Below are positions 1-5,549 of a stretch of 6,009 nucleotides of DNA, piece after piece. The stretch comes from an uncultured beta proteobacterium (GTDB lineage Bacteria > Pseudomonadota > Gammaproteobacteria > Burkholderiales > Burkholderiaceae_C), in contig CAIQEX010000632.1 in the NCBI GenBank assembly GCA_903870955.1, positions 1 to 6,009 of the forward strand. Reading direction: 5' to 3'. The notes beneath the pieces were generated by a model. The model was not told the DNA's origin. It did not search any database and saw nothing but the letters and a program-made list of their open reading frames with translations. The position numbers were made by a program, and so were the translations under genes. Every line of letters starts with the position of its first letter. Within the stretch, counting starts at the first letter, position 1.

Positions 1-1077
1 ACCCTGCGCGAACACGGGCTGTCGGCCTTCAGCCACTTTGTCGGCAAGACGCGCCCTGCATCGAGCACGGTCGATGCCGGTAAAGACATGCTGCAAATCT
101 GGCGCGATGCCAAGTCCATCTTCAGCGCGCCGTTGGCCGACTTGCACCAGGTCTGGGACGCCGTGAGTTGGAAGATCTGCCAGCAGCGCGACAACCCGGC
201 CTGCGCCGATTCCGAACACGCCGCCGCTGGAGCCGTGGGTGACCCTGGCCTGCATACGCATCTGCCGGATTCCCTGAAAACGCTGATGGTTGCCGCGCCT
301 GCCATTTTGAAAAGCCGCCCCAAGGTGGCCGTGTTGCGTGAGCAGGGTGTCAATTCCCATGTGGAAATGGCCTATGCGTTTACCGAGGCCGGGTTCGACG
401 CCTTCGACGTGCACATGACCGATCTGCAGAGTGGCCGCGCCAAACTGGCCGACTTCCAGGGCGTGGTCGCGTGCGGCGGATTCAGTTACGGCGACACGCT
501 GGGTGCCGGCATTGGCTGGGCTCGCTCCATCACCTTCAACAGCACGCTGTCCGACCAGTTTCAGGCCTTTTTTGGTCGGGGCGACACGTTCGGCCTGGGC
601 GTGTGCAACGGTTGTCAGATGTTCGCTGAAATGGCCGACATCATCCCAGGCGCACAGGACTGGCCGCGCTTCACGACCAACCAGAGCGAGCGCTTTGAGG
701 CACGCCTGTCATTGGTGGAGGTACTGGAGTCGCCCAGCTTGTTCTTCAAGGACATGGCGGGTGCGCGCCTGCCGATTGCGGTCGCCCACGGTGAGGGTTA
801 CGCCAACTTCAAGTACCGTGGCAATGCCGCTCAGGCGATTGCGGCGATGCGTTTTGTTGACAACAGCGGTGCAGCGTCTGAGGCCTATCCGTTCAACCCG
901 AATGGCAGCCCGGCAGGACTCACGGCCGTGACCACGGCGGATGGACGCTTCACCGCCATGATGCCGCACCCCGAACGCGTGTTCCGCAACATCCAGAGCA
1001 GTTGGACGGATTTGGACATCAATGGCCACAGCCCCTGGATTCAGCTCTGGCACAACGCCCGTCGTTGGGTTGGATAA
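1..1077 (+). CDS. purL: Phosphoribosylformylglycinamidine synthase, C-terminal part (5' end outside window)
   Basis: PurL makes formylglycinamidine ribonucleotide from FGAR, ATP and glutamine in the fourth step of purine synthesis, in the cytoplasm. The frame is open from base 1, so only the last 358 residues are present; the full-length family protein is about 1,300 residues. The first ~100 residues are the end of the synthetase part, with motifs VGKTRP, WRDAKSIF and SWKICQQRDNPACADSEH. From about residue 108 (KVAVLREQGVNS) comes the class I glutamine amidotransferase domain. It has CGGFSYGD, the nucleophile Cys202 in GVCNGCQM (codon 604-606), and the catalytic His323 and Glu325 in MMPHPERVFR (967-975). 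It ends in the family-typical NGHSPWIQLWHNARRWVG. The triad is intact and I see no frameshift. An ATG at 88 is internal, not the real start. It converges on the small gene at 1150-1461 and is followed by a terminator. Confidence 0.97.
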   Translation, partial: TLREHGLSAFSHFVGKTRPASSTVDAGKDMLQIWRDAKSIFSAPLADLHQVWDAVSWKICQQRDNPACADSEHAAAGAVGDPGLHTHLPDSLKTLMVAAPAILKSRPKVAVLREQGVNSHVEMAYAFTEAGFDAFDVHMTDLQSGRAKLADFQGVVACGGFSYGDTLGAGIGWARSITFNSTLSDQFQAFFGRGDTFGLGVCNGCQMFAEMADIIPGAQDWPRFTTNQSERFEARLSLVEVLESPSLFFKDMAGARLPIAVAHGEGYANFKYRGNAAQAIAAMRFVDNSGAASEAYPFNPNGSPAGLTAVTTADGRFTAMMPHPERVFRNIQSSWTDLDINGHSPWIQLWHNARRWVG

Positions 1078-1092
1078 CAGGGTTTATAGAAA

Positions 1093-1125
1093 AAAAGAAA
1101 GCGTCCCTGGTGGCCGCTTTTTTTT
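1093..1125. terminator. Bidirectional intrinsic terminator between purL and the convergent small gene
   Basis: The core stem is AAAGCG (1098-1103) with CGCTTT (1115-1120) around an 11-base loop. It extends through a G-U pair into an A-run (1093-1096) opposite a T-run (1122-1125), for about 11 pairs. The plus strand has eight Ts (1118-1125), starting inside the stem. The minus strand shows CGCTTT followed by C and a T-run. It lies 15 bases after the purL stop and 24 bases beyond the stop of the minus-strand gene, so it can end transcription from both sides. Confidence 0.85.
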
Positions 1126-1149
1126 CTCTTGAGGCTCAGTAGACCTGAT

Positions 1150-1461
1150 TCAGAGATCCGCAAATCGCGATGATTGGGCTATAGCCAGGTGACCTTTGAA
1201 CATCTGGGTGATGTCACGAACGATGGTGTTGGCAGAATTCTGGTCACGGCAAGAGGCAATGGCTTGCAGCAAGTCGGGGCGCAAATACCAGAGGGATTCG
1301 AGATCCTTTGCGAACATGATGGATTTATCGACAGACGCGTGGCCGTGCACGCAATCGTGATCCAACGCTTTGAGCATCGCCATGCGTATGCGTTCCACCT
1401 GCAGAGCCTCTGCATTGGACGCACCACCAAAAACACCCCAAAAACTGCTTCTAAAGCGCAT
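1150..1461 (-). CDS. Small hypothetical protein, 103 aa
   Basis: I do not recognise a named family. The product is a small soluble protein with no signal peptide or membrane segment and probably mostly helical. It starts MRFRSSFWGVFGG, followed by a likely helix (EALQVERIRMAMLKAL, residues 18-33), then KDLESLWYLRPDLLQAIAS (52-70) and a last helix around TIVRDITQMFKG (79-90). Cysteines at 37 and 71 are not in a metal-site spacing. The ATG at 1461 is preferred because GGTGA lies four bases upstream. A longer form from a TTG at 1530 would add 23 residues, but these cover the palindrome at 1516-1529 and look non-coding. A candidate promoter lies at 1589-1616, and the gene ends against the terminator shared with purL. 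Similar small proteins with a LWYLR-like core may occur in Comamonadaceae, but that is an impression from memory, not a search. Confidence 0.72.
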   Translation of the reverse strand: MRFRSSFWGVFGGASNAEALQVERIRMAMLKALDHDCVHGHASVDKSIMFAKDLESLWYLRPDLLQAIASCRDQNSANTIVRDITQMFKGHLAIAQSSRFADL

Positions 1462-1515
1462 AGTTTCACCGCATAAGATAAATCGTTTGCCCGAACTGAA
1501 TCGAGAAATTTCGAC

Positions 1516-1529
1516 TGTCAAATTTGACA
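1516..1529. promoter_or_regulatory. Perfect 14-base palindrome, possible operator
   Basis: TGTCAAATTTGACA is its own reverse complement, lying 55-68 bases upstream of the small gene's ATG in an AT-rich non-coding stretch. Each half contains a TTGACA hexamer (one per strand), the consensus -35 sequence, but I find no good -10 at 16-18 bases on either strand. The symmetry suits a dimeric repressor or activator. Which regulator is unknown. Confidence 0.4.
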
Positions 1530-1588
1530 AAAACGAAACATCAAGAGTTTCGGATTCTGAATGCAGGTGAAAACTAAATCAACGCTGA

Positions 1589-1616
1589 TGCATATGATAA
1601 AAACGAATTTTGTCAA
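1589..1616 (-). promoter_or_regulatory. Candidate sigma-70 promoter for the small hypothetical gene
   Basis: On the minus strand a perfect -35 TTGACA (1616-1611) is followed after 16 bases by TATGCA (1594-1589), four of six matches to the -10 consensus. The sequence between and around is AT-rich. Transcription would start near 1582 and give a leader of about 120 bases that contains the palindrome at 1516-1529. This is assigned by sequence match only. Confidence 0.4.
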
Positions 1617-1706
1617 TTAATACCCATTTTCGGCTGTTTTTTTGCGCTTCGTAATGACTGCCGGTGCCTGAAACCCGTCTTGAAACTACGCAGATGAGTG
1701 GCGGCA

Positions 1707-2102
1707 TCAGGGTTTGGACGCGTCTGCCTGCCGGACGTATGCCGAAAGCCGAGTGTCGAATGTCACGATATGGCCAACCAGCCAAGCCGTCAGAAAGGCC
1801 TTTAATTCAGAGTGCGATAGTGTGTTGTTGGCAATTTTTTCCGACACCTCATTCAACCGGCTGATCAATTGGGTGTGTTGCTGGGCATGCGCAGGAAATT
1901 CCGGGTAGCCCATATCGCGCATCAACTGTTCTTCGTGGTCGAAGTGTTCCCGTGTGTATTTGAAGAGCCGAATGGCGCACTCAGTCTTCTTCTGCTGGTC
2001 ATCCGCGTTAAAGAACGCATCTGCCAACTTGAACAACTGCTGGTGCTCGGCATCGATGCTTGCATTGCCGATGCTGTAACTGTCTCGCCAGATAAAGCCC
2101 AT
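1707..2102 (-). CDS. Bacteriohemerythrin, single domain, 131 aa
   Basis: This is a cytoplasmic non-haem di-iron protein of the hemerythrin family, which binds oxygen reversibly in a four-helix bundle. Roles proposed for the family are oxygen storage or delivery, oxygen sensing and iron handling. All seven iron ligands of the bacterial motif are present: His20 (IDAEHQQLF), His53 and Glu57 (HFDHEEQLM), His72 and His76 (HAQQH), and His111 and Asp116 (GHIVTFD). The start at 2102 is chosen because the family begins with a short M-x-F-x-W segment (here MGFIWRDSYSIGNASID), and GGGGGTG lies four bases upstream. An in-frame ATG at 2216 would add 38 residues unlike the family. No sensor, GGDEF or chemotaxis domain is fused, so it is a free-standing carrier type. 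A promoter candidate lies at 2126-2153. I found no convincing intrinsic terminator after its stop. Confidence 0.93.
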   Translation of the reverse strand: MGFIWRDSYSIGNASIDAEHQQLFKLADAFFNADDQQKKTECAIRLFKYTREHFDHEEQLMRDMGYPEFPAHAQQHTQLISRLNEVSEKIANNTLSHSELKAFLTAWLVGHIVTFDTRLSAYVRQADASKP

Positions 2103-2125
2103 GGTGCACCCCCGTTGGAACACGC

Positions 2126-2153
2126 AGTGTAGCCATGCACATGGAGCGCGCAA
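2126..2153 (-). promoter_or_regulatory. Candidate promoter of the hemerythrin gene
   Basis: On the minus strand TTGCGC (2153-2148) and TACACT (2131-2126) are separated by 16 bases, and the -10 lies 23 bases before the hemerythrin ATG. The expected start point leaves a leader of roughly 17 bases containing the GGGGGTG ribosome site. The spacer holds CCATG-CA-CATGG (2133-2144), a symmetric element that could be an operator. The match to consensus is moderate. Confidence 0.4.
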
Positions 2154-2263
2154 AGAGGCATTTGGACGGCTTTGATGTAGCGCAAAAGAATCTGCAGCTA
2201 CGACCCTTGGAGCCATTCATTCGGACGCTGGCAAGGGTTTGATGACACCGATCAAGACCGTAC

Positions 2264-4285
2264 CTAGTGCCCAAACTCCAGGTCAGAGGGGCGTTGCTTG
2301 AAAAATTTCAACGGCTGCTCTTGGTGGAACTGTTGCAACTCTTCCCGCGTCTGGCGCGCGATGGCGGTCTTGGCCTTGCCCACCACATGCATTTCGCAGG
2401 GTTTGCAGTCAAAGCGAAGTGTCAGTTTTTCTTTGCCGTTGATAAGTTGCAAGGGCTCGGCTTTCACCTGGCCTTGCACGCCGGTGACCCCCTTGGCCTG
2501 CTTGGGGCACAGGCTGAGCGAAAAGCGCACACAGTGCTTGGTGATCATCAGGCTGACTTCGCCCAGGTCCTCCATCGCCTCATAGGCCGGCGCGATGACC
2601 TTGACGCCATGTTTGGCATAAAAGCGGTGCGCGGCCTGGTTGAACACGTTTCCGAGGTAACTGAGCGTGTCTTCGGGAAAGGGCGCGGGAGGCTCCACGG
2701 GCAGGGCGCGCGGTAGCCGCGCAAATGCCCGGGCACGGCTGGCCTCAAGCGCTTCCACCGCCTCCCGGCGCAGGGCGTTGAGGGTTGACGCTGGAACAAA
2801 CCAGGGCTGACTGAAATTGACCGTCACATCCAGAGCCTGAAAAATGGTGTTGCCCATCCGGCTCAATTGATCGCGCAAAGACTCCAGTGAAGCCGCCGCA
2901 TCTTTGGAAAGCTGGCGCTGCAATTCAGCGTGGGCTTTGGCGCTATGACCGTCTTCATCCGTAAGCGTCAGCACCATGCCGCGCGCTGACTCCTCCAGCG
3001 AGAGCCAAACGCCGATGCGCCTGTCGCTGGATTTTTTCTCCAGAACACGCGTCCAGTGCACATCCCGGTTGCGGTTGACCTGGGTGCCTTTGCGCAGGTC
3101 TTTCAGCCCGGCAATGGCGTCTTTGGGGAAGATGCGCCATTTGCCTTTGGTGGCTTGCTGTACTTCGGCACGGTTTACTGCCAGACCCACCAGTTCTTTC
3201 TGCAGGTCGTAGTAGCACAGGCCGTCGCCGTTGTGCAGCGTGTCGGTCTTTTCGTCCAGTTGGAGCTCAACCCAGTTGGGCCCCACCTGGGTCACAAATC
3301 CGATGGGCTGGCCCGGGTTTTTGGGGCTGTCGAAGGCGCCAATACTGTCCTGGCGCCCATTAACGAAGTAGTCGGTAAATTCACGGTTGAAGTTTTGGTC
3401 CGGGTCCGGTGTGAACGTAAAGGTGGTGCTGCCGCTGCTGGAGCGCGCCAGCGGTTGCCCGGACGTTTGGCGTTCTTCGATGAGCGCATCCAGCAGCTTG
3501 CGGTAATGCGCCGTGATGTTCTTCACGTAGCCCATGTCCTTGTAGCGTCCTTCAATCTTGAAAGACCGCACACCGGCATCGACCAGCGCCGCCAGGTTAT
3601 CGCTCTGGTTGTTGTCCTTCATGCTGAGCACATGTTTGTCGTGTGCCACGAAGCGGCCCTTGGCGTCCACCACCTGATAGGGCAGGCGACAGGCCTGGCT
3701 GCATTCACCGCGGTTGGCACTGCGCCCGGTGTGGGCGGCGCTGATGTAGCACTGGCCGCTGTAGGCCACGCACAGTGCGCCGTGCACAAAGAACTCCAGC
3801 GTGCAATGTTCAGGATCCGTGGCGGCGCGAATGGCGGCGATTTCCCGCAAGGTCAGTTCTCGCGCCAGTACGATTTGTGACAGGCCAGCATCCTGCAAAA
3901 AGCGCGCCTTCTCGGGCGTGCGGATATCGGTCTGGGTGCTGGCGTGGAGTTGAATCGGCGGCAGGTCGATTTCAAGCAGACCCATGTCCTGGATGATGAG
4001 CGCGTCCACCCCCGCGTCGTACAACTGCCAGGCCAGTTTGCGTGCACCCTCCAACTCGTCATCGCGCAGGATGGTGTTGAGCGTGACAAAAATGCGGCTG
4101 TTAAAGCGGTGCGCGTGGACGGCCAATTTGGCAATATCGGCCACGCTGTTGTCGGCACTGGAGCGCGCCCCAAACGAGGGGCCGCCGATGTAGACCGCAT
4201 CGGCGCCGTGGTTCACGGCCTCCAGGCCAATTTCCAGATTGCGCGCAGGTGCCAGTAGTTCCAGTTGGTAGTTCTGCAAAGACAT
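2264..4285 (-). CDS. rlhA: 23S rRNA 5-hydroxycytidine C2501 synthase (peptidase U32 family)
   Basis: RlhA (formerly YdcP in E. coli) is needed to hydroxylate C2501 of 23S rRNA, at the peptidyl-transferase centre. The 673-residue product follows E. coli RlhA from memory along nearly its whole length, which is about 650 residues. The N-terminal barrel starts LELLAPARNLEIG with HGADAVYIGGPSFGAR (26-41), LHASTQTDIRT (113-123) and the U32 signature EFFVHGALCVAYSGQC (164-179). Cys172, Cys179, Cys195 and Cys199 are the cluster-type cysteines. The C-terminal part carries a second set: Cys585 and Cys593 (ITKHCVRFSLSLCPKQ), and Cys627 and Cys630 (FDCKPCEMHV). This C-terminal region separates RlhA from the shorter TrhP/YegQ tRNA hydroxylation proteins. 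The 'peptidase' label is historical. The ATG at 4285 has no Shine-Dalgarno sequence. The dehydrogenase gene ends 38 bases upstream, so co-transcription is possible. Confidence 0.94.
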   Translation of the reverse strand: MSLQNYQLELLAPARNLEIGLEAVNHGADAVYIGGPSFGARSSADNSVADIAKLAVHAHRFNSRIFVTLNTILRDDELEGARKLAWQLYDAGVDALIIQDMGLLEIDLPPIQLHASTQTDIRTPEKARFLQDAGLSQIVLARELTLREIAAIRAATDPEHCTLEFFVHGALCVAYSGQCYISAAHTGRSANRGECSQACRLPYQVVDAKGRFVAHDKHVLSMKDNNQSDNLAALVDAGVRSFKIEGRYKDMGYVKNITAHYRKLLDALIEERQTSGQPLARSSSGSTTFTFTPDPDQNFNREFTDYFVNGRQDSIGAFDSPKNPGQPIGFVTQVGPNWVELQLDEKTDTLHNGDGLCYYDLQKELVGLAVNRAEVQQATKGKWRIFPKDAIAGLKDLRKGTQVNRNRDVHWTRVLEKKSSDRRIGVWLSLEESARGMVLTLTDEDGHSAKAHAELQRQLSKDAAASLESLRDQLSRMGNTIFQALDVTVNFSQPWFVPASTLNALRREAVEALEASRARAFARLPRALPVEPPAPFPEDTLSYLGNVFNQAAHRFYAKHGVKVIAPAYEAMEDLGEVSLMITKHCVRFSLSLCPKQAKGVTGVQGQVKAEPLQLINGKEKLTLRFDCKPCEMHVVGKAKTAIARQTREELQQFHQEQPLKFFKQRPSDLEFGH

Positions 4286-4287
4286 GG

Positions 4288-4302
4288 GGGGAGATTATCC
4301 CC
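4288..4302 (-). promoter_or_regulatory. Hairpin and -10-like hexamer at the rlhA start
   Basis: GGGGA (4288-4292) and TCCCC (4298-4302) form a perfect 5-bp stem with a 5-base loop, two bases before the rlhA ATG on the minus strand. Inside it, the minus strand reads GATAAT (4299-4294), five of six matches to a -10 box, ending eight bases before the A of the ATG. No AGGAG-like ribosome site is present. The -35 position (CTGCAC, 17 bases upstream) is a poor match. This suggests, but does not show, a near-leaderless transcript. Confidence 0.3.
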
Positions 4303-4323
4303 GGTCATGCAAACCCGTGCAGG

Positions 4324-5355
4324 CTAGCCCTTGGTGATGCGGTTAACCAACGCCTGGGTGAACTCTGCCGTGCTGGCCTTGCCACCCAAATCACCGGTGC
4401 GAACTTTGTCCACGTTCAGCGTGTCATCAATGGCTTTGCGCAAGCGCGTGGCCATGGGAGCCAACTGGCAATGGTCCAGCATCATGGCTGCAGCCAGCAG
4501 CAGCGCCGTGGGGTTGGCAATGCCTTTGCCCGCAATGTCCGGTGCCGAGCCGTGTACCGCCTCAAAGATGGCAGCATCGGCACCAATGTTGGCACCCGGC
4601 GCCATGCCCAGGCCGCCAACCAGACCGGCTACCAAGTCGGACAGGATGTCGCCAAACAGATTGGTGGTCACCAGCATGTCGAACTGCCAGGGGTTGAGCA
4701 CCAGTTTCATGGCGCAGGCATCGATGATGACGGTGTCGAGTTCAAACTTGCCCTTGTACTCGCGCTCGTACAGGTCCAGACCGGTTTCCAGGAAGATGCC
4801 GGTCAGCGCCTTCATGATGTTGGCCTTGTGCACGATGGTGACCTTCTTGCGTCCGGTCGTTACGGCATGGTCAAACGCATACTTCAGCAAGCGGCGACTG
4901 CCGGCGCGGGTGTTGATGCCAGTGGCCATCGCCACGGCGTGCGGGTCGTTGTCGATCTTGACGTAATGCTCGTGCCCGATGTAGAGGCCTTCCAAGTTTT
5001 CACGCACCACGACCAGGTCGATCTTGTCAAAGCGCCCACCCGGGATGATGGTCAGCGCCGGGCGCAAATTGGCGTAGAGCTGAAACTCTTCGCGCAGGCG
5101 CACATTGCTGGAGCGGTAGCCACCGCCGGACGGGGTTTCCAGTGGGCCTTTCAGTGCCAGGCGGGTCCGGCGGATACTGTCCAACGTGGCGGCAGGCAAG
5201 GGGTCACCCGCCAGTTCGACTCCGCCCAGACCGGCAATTTGGCGGTCCCAGACAAAGGGCGCACCCAGCGCGTCGAGGACGGCCAGTGTGGCGTCCATGA
5301 TTTCGGGACCGATGCCGTCTCCGGGAATCAGGGTGGCAGGAATGGATTGGGACAT
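4324..5355 (-). CDS. Isocitrate dehydrogenase, NAD+-type, 343 aa
   Basis: This beta-decarboxylating dehydrogenase oxidises isocitrate to 2-oxoglutarate in the TCA cycle. It starts TLIPGDGIGPEI. Substrate residues, with E. coli Icd equivalents in brackets, are Ser82 (113), Asn84 (115), Arg88 (119), Arg98 (129) and Arg118 (153). Catalytic Tyr125 (160) is in ENLEGLY and Lys177 (230) in VHKANIMK. Metal-binding Asp212, Asp236 and Asp240 match 283, 307 and 311. Ser82/Asn84 in the RSSNVRLR loop favour isocitrate over 3-isopropylmalate. Asp273-Ile274 (HGSAPDIAG) stand where NADP enzymes have Lys-Tyr, which points to NAD+. The 343-residue length suits the short NAD-IDH group; E. coli Icd is 416. The ATG at 5355 is chosen because GAGAGAG lies seven bases upstream; the open frame to 5427 runs through the leader hairpin. 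A homoisocitrate or tartrate dehydrogenase is the main alternative. Confidence 0.88.
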   Translation of the reverse strand: MSQSIPATLIPGDGIGPEIMDATLAVLDALGAPFVWDRQIAGLGGVELAGDPLPAATLDSIRRTRLALKGPLETPSGGGYRSSNVRLREEFQLYANLRPALTIIPGGRFDKIDLVVVRENLEGLYIGHEHYVKIDNDPHAVAMATGINTRAGSRRLLKYAFDHAVTTGRKKVTIVHKANIMKALTGIFLETGLDLYEREYKGKFELDTVIIDACAMKLVLNPWQFDMLVTTNLFGDILSDLVAGLVGGLGMAPGANIGADAAIFEAVHGSAPDIAGKGIANPTALLLAAAMMLDHCQLAPMATRLRKAIDDTLNVDKVRTGDLGGKASTAEFTQALVNRITKG

Positions 5356-5375
5356 AAGTGGACTCTCTCGGACGT

Positions 5376-5433
5376 AAAAAAAGGGGTTCGCAAGGCGCGA
5401 AAATTCTGAACCCAGTTTACGGCGCAAAGGGTT
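5376..5433 (-). promoter_or_regulatory. Attenuator-like leader of the isocitrate dehydrogenase gene
   Basis: On the minus strand GGGTTC (5413-5408) can pair with GAACCC (5389-5384), followed by one C and seven Ts (5382-5376), a terminator layout ending 20 bases before the gene's start codon. An upstream AACCC (5433-5429) can instead pair with the GGGTT of the first arm, which would stop the terminator forming. A third small stem, TTCGC with GCGAA, overlaps the second arm (5401-5387). Pairing was judged by eye. A spare terminator for the upstream isomerase gene is the simpler alternative. Confidence 0.42.
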
Positions 5434-5437
5434 GTAA

Positions 5438-5455
5438 AAGCCTGACAGGAGGCTT
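5438..5455 (-). repeat. Leader inverted repeat with an extra copy of one arm
   Basis: On the minus strand AAGCCT (5455-5450) and AGGCTT (5443-5438) form a 6-bp stem with a 6-base loop. A second AAGCCT lies upstream (5475-5470), so the AGGCTT arm has two possible partners. It sits just 5' of the attenuator-like element in the same leader. Only TTTT follows, too short for a confident terminator. Confidence 0.35.
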
Positions 5456-5498
5456 GACCTGTATCACCAAGGCTTGGGATAAACCGGTCGCCACACCC

Positions 5499-5531
5499 AA
5501 AAAAAACGCGGCCAAAGCCGCGTCTTTTTTT
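5499..5531. terminator. Intrinsic terminator of the parvulin gene
   Basis: ACGCGGC (5506-5512) and GCCGCGT (5517-5523) form a perfect 7-bp GC-rich stem with a CAAA tetraloop. On the minus strand eight Ts follow, the first being the last base of the stem (5506-5499), 18 bases after the isomerase stop codon. The plus strand also has C plus seven Ts (5525-5531), so it could work both ways, but I see no plus-strand gene feeding it. Confidence 0.9.
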
Positions 5532-5549
5532 GCAAAGCGTCAGGACGCC

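Noticed and set aside
1462..1530. N-terminal extension of the small gene from a TTG codon
   Set aside because: It would make the palindrome coding and has no clear ribosome site. The ATG at 1461 has one.
1671..1715. AAACCC/GGGTTT inverted repeat around the hemerythrin stop codon
   Set aside because: The 33-base loop is long and there is no T-tract on the minus strand, so it is not a believable terminator.
2239..2255. TTGAT/ATCAA stem just after the rlhA stop
   Set aside because: The stem is a weak AT-rich 5-bp helix with no following T-run, so I do not call it a terminator.
3056..3880. Plus-strand open frame of 274 codons inside rlhA
   Set aside because: It is antisense to a strongly conserved gene, its product resembles no family I know, and it lies in the complementary codon phase expected of a shadow frame.
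4249..5409. Long plus-strand open frame (386 codons) opposite the dehydrogenase gene
   Set aside because: It mirrors the whole dehydrogenase gene, has no recognisable domain, and arises because the real gene rarely uses codons that give stops on the other strand.
5417..5467. Possible 16-residue leader peptide (GTG start) before the attenuator-like element, minus strand
   Set aside because: It has no ribosome site and no run of one amino acid that would sense a charged tRNA. A frame this short is common by chance.
5454..5483. Plus-strand TTGACC and GATAAA at 18-base spacing, promoter-like
   Set aside because: It would fire straight into the terminator at 5499-5531 and the antisense side of the isomerase gene, with no plus-strand gene to serve.
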